From Stichopus chloronotus (lineage: Eukaryota > Echinodermata > Holothuroidea > Aspidochirotida > Stichopodidae), in assembly GCA_021234535.1 (NCBI GenBank), contig CM037843.1, positions 42,177,200 to 42,241,199 of the forward strand: a DNA stretch of 64,000 nt. Direction: 5' to 3'. The position numbers and the translations under genes were made by a program. Each line of letters begins with the position of its first letter. Position 1 is the first letter of the stretch. The notes under the pieces are model-generated. The model had not been told where the DNA came from. It worked only from the letters and a program-made list of their open reading frames with translations, and ran no database searches. Shown here one piece after another: positions 59,534 through 64,000 of this stretch.

Positions 59534-59557
59534 TGATGGCGGCGCTTCGCTTACATA
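59534..59557 (+). repeat. GGCGC box, partial
   Basis: TGATGGCGGCGCTTCGCTTA resembles the 3' half of the hairpin box. Confidence 0.5.
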
Positions 59558-59702
59558 GTTAGAAAGCTACTGTCTTTATCAAGTAGTTCTGCCGCCTGTA
59601 AATCCTAGCTCTTCAGTGAAATGTGTTCCTCAGATCCCCGGACTTTTGGTCCCCTCCGGGCTGTGTGCTCCTTCGACCATAGTAGTTCATTCACCTTCTC
59701 CT

Positions 59703-59870
59703 CACAGAAGTTCCATAATATGCTAAAATCATGTCTCGAGAAGGCCTTTTCTACTTGATATAACATAACGTGATATCCAGATGTACCATAATGATTAGGG
59801 TACGTAGGCTACCTCTATAGAGAAGGGATAAACATGTACGATATCATGTAAGGATTGGCTGTCAAGTTTG
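59703..59870 (+). repeat. Third copy of the 49.8/50.0-kb dispersed repeat
   Basis: CACAGAAGTTCCATAATATG, CTAAAATCATGTCTCGAGAA, GGCCTTTTCT and GATATCATGTAAGGATTGGC follow in the same order as at 50005-50150, with an internal stretch (GGGTACGTAGG ... GGGATAAACATG) that the 50.0-kb copy lacks and the 49.8-kb copy retains. Confidence 0.75.
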
Positions 59871-60045
59871 GAGCCCTGTTGAATAGTCATTTCTACCCTT
59901 AGTGCTGACAACACGTTACGACCTTCAATCAAATGTTCAACACTTTGATTCCGAAATGACCGTTTTGTGCCAAAATAATACCAATTAGTTATCATTGACA
60001 TTCAAATGAAAACCAAGCAGGTTTTGTGGTTAGCATGTGGTTATC

Positions 60046-60130
60046 ATGGGTGTCGATTGGCATGGCATGGAGGACTGGGGGACATGTTACCCCACTTTTT
60101 TCAGTGGCGGGTAAACTAACACATTTGAAA
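60046..60130 (+). repeat. Dispersed repeat (GGGGACATGT type), copy 2
   Basis: Diverged partner of 46965-47060. Confidence 0.55.
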
Positions 60131-60443
60131 TGTGTTAGTGCAGCCAATTTTTTTATGTGAAACGAAAAAAAAATAATAATAATAACTCAACACACTATTT
60201 TCAGTAGAAGTTTAAATTTCCAAATTGTTCTGAAAATAGATAAAATTTAGTTGAATTTTGCAATGACTCTCGAAGAGACGCGAAAGCTCGAGTCCATTTA
60301 CTGCAGTCTGAGATTCCGAGCAAGCGATCAGTGACGGTTGAATCGTCGGAAGGAGAGGGATTAATGTAAAAAAAATTGGGGTTAAATATAAATTCAGCCC
60401 CTACAATATTTTCCAAGTGTCTCAAAAATAAAAATGAATTAGG

Positions 60444-60487
60444 ATGTATATATATACATATATATACATATATATATATATATATAA
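60444..60487. repeat. TA/TATACA microsatellite
   Basis: Alternating TA with two CATATATATA interruptions. Confidence 0.9.
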
Positions 60488-60537
60488 ATTGATAATTACT
60501 CTGACACGTATTACCATTTTTGAAGATCTTATTTATT

Positions 60538-60635
60538 ATTAATTGAGAAATTGTAGACCTGAGATGCCTACGTCAAGACTGGGTACATGCAGCTTAGAAC
60601 ACCCTGCTAGTACCCTTTCCGGCCATCTTGGGGGT
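60538..60635 (+). repeat. Dispersed repeat, box 1 type
   Basis: AATTGAGAAATTGTAGACC, CTGGGTACATGCAGCTTAGA and TTTCCGGCCATCTTGG match 45676-45765. Confidence 0.7.
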
Positions 60636-62236
60636 TTAAGGATTAAGGCTTTCTAATAGTATAATCAATAGCTTGAGATTTGTGGATGAAGTGAACGTTG
60701 TTATTTTCTTTATTGAAAATGCAAGCATACTTTGAAAGTAGATAAGATTTTTTGTTACAAGTTACAAATAGACACAGCTTACACATGTGGTATTCCAAAA
60801 TTGAATGCAATGCTTGCCGTGCAGAGAAATGAATGACATTTGAATTCATATCAGTAGCGCAATTTGCAAACGCTTACTTCTACCGGAGATATCATTAGAA
60901 ATCCGCAGGGATCGCTGTAACTGCGTTCTAATAAAATATACCTTAAAGTAATTGCGTGCCTAGGCAAGAAGTAAAAACGTTAAAATTTCATGTCCAAAAG
61001 TTAAGTTTGTATCTTAATGGCACTATTCAGACAATTTGGTATAATAAATAGGTTTCAGGTGGTAAGTTTGGCGGTACCATTCCAAAGTCTCCAAGCAGAA
61101 AGAGAAAAAAGTATATAATACAATAATGTAGTTGTTGACCGTTTTCATTCAACTTAACCTTGCGCTTCTTTGAACAAGTCAATGGGAAGTATACTGGTAA
61201 TGAATATTCAGTCACTTAAACGGCTACTCATTGACGCCGCAATCAGGCGATTAGTATGTAGGTTATTGTTAAAAACAGTGCTTCGTTTTACTCAACAGGC
61301 CTACTACAATTCCCAATACCAATCAAGGAGCGAAGACTTTAGTAGTAAGTTTTAAACGACGGTGAGAGCCTATACTGTTGCATATTAATTATGCAGGCAC
61401 ATTTAATAAGAACCGTAAATTTCAAATAAGATTTTTGGGTTTTTTATACTGTTTTTATGTCGTTTCCCTTGCTTTCCAAAGTTTACTGTCATTTTCGTTC
61501 ATTAAATGACGTATTCCGTCCATGAACAACCAGTACATTTAAAGATTAAGAAAACTGAAAATCAAACGTAATCTTATCTTCCTGGTTTTTCCGTACATAC
61601 GCATTCACTTGAACAGAAGTGACAACTTACTCTGCGCCATTCTCATCTGCTTCTTTTATCGCGTGCAATGAAACTAGAAAGGATTCCCGATAAGAATGCA
61701 TGTCAGAGAAGTCGAAAGTAACTTGGATATTTGATATGACGTAAGCATCACTACCACCTCTAAGATATTTCTCTTTCTAGACCTTTCTGCAATTACAATT
61801 TGCTTCCTGAATAGACAAAACATCAAGGCAGGCTTTACAAAATAAGTAATTTCTGTCTAATTAGGCTAACTTTTTTCTTCTTCGATTCAATCATTAGTGT
61901 ACTCAAGATGGGAAAGTCGTGAGATTGGAGGCTGTTATTTGATGAGATTATGCTCCTCAAATTGCAAAAGTCATTAGAGGAAAGTCATTGTATTTACACA
62001 CGGTATAATATCCTAATGAGGGTGATCAAATTTTATTTCTGCATCGTGTTGTCTGACTTGTGCAGTGGAGTCTCCTTAGTCATTTTTTGACTGAGCATTT
62101 TCTGTAAAGAAATTACCAGTAAGTCATATATATTACATACTGAAGTATCATATGGATTTTAGCTTGTTACAACAGATGCAAGGATACTTAAATGTAAGAT
62201 ATTCAGTCTTTCGCTTCTTTTTTTTTTTTGTGGATA

Positions 62237-62250
62237 CCTTCTTTCGTTCA
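62237..62250 (+). promoter_or_regulatory. Probable 3' splice site ahead of the GPCR start codon
   Basis: A T-run (about 62217-62229) and CTTCTTTCGTTCAG form a good polypyrimidine-AG acceptor three bases before the ATG at 62254. This implies an upstream 5' UTR exon and argues against the earlier in-frame ATG at 62152. Confidence 0.65.
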
Positions 62251-62253
62251 GAT

Positions 62254-63420
62254 ATGGAAGTTTCGAATTTTACTGGTGTTGGGTGTTTTGCGGATTTCCC
62301 GCCAGAGCAGCAAGGTGTATCTCTCAAGATAGTAACTCTCCTGGTGACATTGGTCATCTGCCTGACAGGGATCATAGGAAATACTTTAACCATTACTATT
62401 TTCGGGATTTTCAGACATATGCGCACAACTTTTAATTGTATACTTTGTTCCCTTGCGTTAACTGACCTGATAACATGCTTAATTTCAATGCCTTTTCAAA
62501 TGTTCGACGACTGGACAGACAAAAAGTGGTTCTTGAAACACCCCTTTCTCTGTGATGTATGGTCAACCATCGATTCTTTGATGCTATTTTCTACAGTATG
62601 GCACCTATGTGCAATATCAATAGTCAGATTTGTTGCTATTTCCCGTCCATTTTGCTACCGAAACCGACGAAGCAAATGGGTCTCTCTTTTTATGATATTA
62701 TTTGCCTGGCTCATGTCGACGTCATTGACCATTGGAATTATCTTCGGAAATAAGACACGAAATAACGAGATTTGTTTTTACAGTCTACCGTCATATCTTG
62801 CAATCTTCGTTGGTACTGTAGGTATCATTTTACCGTTGGTAATCATTGCATCTTTAAACGTTCTAATGTCACATTCCAGACTCCGTTTAAGAAGAAGGGT
62901 CATGCCAAAACAGTCTGTGTGCAAAACAAATAGAATTCCCCGGCATGGGGGAACCCAAAGAACACGGCAGCATACAAGTAATCACAGGGAGACGAAATTG
63001 GCAGTATGTCAATCGCACCCCCAAAAGAACGAGCCTTTGGATATCCAACTTGGAAAAGATGGTTTACACCTGCAAAGGGTGGCAAATACCCATGGTGGTC
63101 AAGGGCAATCAATTTGCTCGAAGGAAACGAAAGGCTCGCGTGGCAGATCTGACCGTCTGAGCTTTATCAATTGGAAGAACGTTGTGTACGTGAACGCTGT
63201 TGTCGTCACTGCTGCTTTTCTCATCCTCTGGACCCCTTTCCTCATAGCCGAGGGTGTCAACATCTTTGGTAGTGTTAATTGCAGTCGCATTTGGAATAAT
63301 ATCAGAAAAGTTTCATTTTGGATATCTTACGCTAGTTCAGTGATAAATCCTGTCATTTATACATTTTGTAATAAGAAATACCGCCACGCCCTTAAAACGT
63401 TGCTAACAATCTCAGACTGA
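62254..63420 (+). CDS. Rhodopsin-class (class A) GPCR, amine-receptor-like
   Basis: A single 388-residue frame from ATG 62254 with seven hydrophobic segments. It has an N-glycosylation site NFT (5-7), TM1 GN (Asn43), TM2 SLALTD (Asp71), TM3 Cys100 seven residues before Asp107, ECL2 Cys174, TM6 FLILWTPF (323-330) and TM7 NPVIY (365-369). The Cys-to-Asp spacing in CDVWSTID matches the amine-binding Asp3.32 of biogenic-amine receptors, so a small cationic ligand is a reasonable guess. The third intracellular loop (about 210-307) is long and basic. The E/DRY box is VRF (124-126), lacking the acidic residue, and the TM6 cysteine of CWxP is Leu. The 34 codons upstream of 62254 are T-rich and look like intron. 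The receptor subtype is not recognised. Confidence 0.9.
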   Translation: MEVSNFTGVGCFADFPPEQQGVSLKIVTLLVTLVICLTGIIGNTLTITIFGIFRHMRTTFNCILCSLALTDLITCLISMPFQMFDDWTDKKWFLKHPFLCDVWSTIDSLMLFSTVWHLCAISIVRFVAISRPFCYRNRRSKWVSLFMILFAWLMSTSLTIGIIFGNKTRNNEICFYSLPSYLAIFVGTVGIILPLVIIASLNVLMSHSRLRLRRRVMPKQSVCKTNRIPRHGGTQRTRQHTSNHRETKLAVCQSHPQKNEPLDIQLGKDGLHLQRVANTHGGQGQSICSKETKGSRGRSDRLSFINWKNVVYVNAVVVTAAFLILWTPFLIAEGVNIFGSVNCSRIWNNIRKVSFWISYASSVINPVIYTFCNKKYRHALKTLLTISD

Positions 63421-63499
63421 ATCTCTGGATGCTGTGGGATTGTTCTTAAGTAGGGGATGTGGACTGCAGTAATCGTTATCGTAAATAATGATTGGTTAG

Positions 63500-63895
63500 A
63501 TGGTTAACAGCTTCTGTAAGGGGGCAAAAATCCATGCTGATCGGAAGGGATCAATTTGCCCAAGGGAAACGAACTGTTCGCCTGACAGATATATGACCGT
63601 CTGAGCTTTATCAATTGGAAGAACTTTGTCTACGTAATCACTTTCGTCACTGCTGCATTTCTGATCTTCTAGGCTCCTTTCCTCATAGCCGACGGTGTCA
63701 ATATCTTTGGTAGTGTCGCATTTGGACTAGTATCAGAAAAAAAATCATGATATCTTACGCTAGTTCAATGACAGAACCTGTCATATCTACATTATTTAAT
63801 AAAAGGTACCGACACGTCTTAAAACAAGTTGATAAGACCCCTTGACTGAATCTTTGGATGATGTGGGATTATTCTCCAATGAAGGAAGAGGAATC
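63500..63895 (+). pseudogene. Truncated tandem copy of the GPCR 3' end
   Basis: Repeats the end of the receptor (about residue 285 to the stop and past it) at an offset of about 444 bp. Shared phrases include GACCGTCTGAGCTTTATCAA, CCTTTCCTCATAGCCGA and TCTTACGCTAGTTCA. It is broken by TGA/TAG codons and indels: LWTP is interrupted by TAG, and NPVIY is changed to EPVIS. No TM1-TM5 part exists. Confidence 0.88.
63798..63803 (+). promoter_or_regulatory. Possible polyadenylation signal for the GPCR
   Basis: AATAAA, 378 bp after the stop and inside the pseudogene copy. In the intact gene the matching position reads AATAAG, so the hexamer arose in the copy. Use is unproven. Confidence 0.3.
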
Positions 63896-64000
63896 TGAGG
63901 ATTGCATACGCTTTTCAGTACTTGAGATTTTCTATGTCTTTTTGAAATTTTGCATGTTGGTTTTAAAAAATTGAGATAGGATGTGACCAGAAAGAAGTAT

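Larger units (their letters stand above)
56700..62140. other. Intergenic DNA between the transporter and the GPCR (divergent genes)
   Basis: Both neighbours are transcribed away from this region, so their promoters lie here. No gene was recognised. Repeat boxes are listed separately. A C(18) run lies at about 59102-59120. Confidence 0.5.

Noticed and set aside
62152..62253. Upstream in-frame ATG as the GPCR start
   Set aside because: The 34 added residues are encoded by T-rich intron-like DNA ending in a good CAG acceptor at 62250. The ATG at 62254 with its glycosylation site fits a receptor N-terminus better.
1..64000. tRNA, rRNA or snRNA genes
   Set aside because: I looked by eye for B-box (GGTTCRANTCC) and 5S/U6-like phrases and found none convincing. 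A tRNAscan/Infernal run would be needed to exclude them.

Overview
This is a gene-poor piece of an animal nuclear genome. It is AT-rich, its genes are split by long GT-AG introns, and it is full of decayed retrotransposons, inverted-repeat elements, tandem-core repeats and microsatellites. The gene content (a vertebrate-like mitochondrial enoyl-CoA isomerase, an MCT-like transporter and an amine-type GPCR) and the repeat style point to a marine invertebrate, most likely a deuterostome such as an echinoderm. That assignment is inference. No bacterial, phage or CRISPR features were seen.

Three host genes can be reconstructed. (1) ECI1, mitochondrial enoyl-CoA delta isomerase 1, lies on the + strand in seven exons from 22123 to 39610. 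All splice phases agree and give a complete 294-residue protein. (2) A major-facilitator transporter resembling the SLC16 monocarboxylate family lies on the - strand in six exons from 56691 down to 50382. Splice phases agree over 473 codons, but codon 94 is an in-frame TAA. (3) A single-exon rhodopsin-class GPCR with amine-receptor hallmarks lies on the + strand at 62254-63420, probably preceded by a spliced 5' UTR exon. A broken partial tandem copy of its 3' end follows. The three genes show no obvious shared pathway.

Layout: 1-22 kb holds no recognisable host gene. It has an L1-type LINE scrap (1.63 kb), tandem-core repeats (2.7-3.5, 12.4-12.85, 13.9-15.1 and 19.6-20.3 kb), a foldback element (4.3-4.8 kb), a direct duplication with a filled and an empty insertion site (8.7-11.6 kb) and a TIR element (16.1-17.0 kb). 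22-40 kb is ECI1. Its intron 4 carries a ruined 3.8-kb LINE in antisense, and introns 4 and 6 carry AGGTCA-rich tandem repeats and a hAT-like MITE. 40-50 kb holds more AGGTCA repeats and a 5'-truncated LINE. 50-57 kb is the transporter gene, with another LINE ruin in its first intron. 57-62 kb is repeat-derived intergenic DNA, and 62-64 kb is the GPCR and its pseudocopy.

The strongest unusual signals are: a recurring composite repeat (short hairpin, GT-rich microsatellite, tandem core units) whose core sequence differs between loci; perfect AGGTCAAAGGTCA (DR1) nuclear-receptor consensus sites carried by one of those cores in and around a fatty-acid-oxidation gene; and a 696-bp element with palindromic ends defined by comparing two duplicated copies. 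All coordinates and alignments were made by eye.
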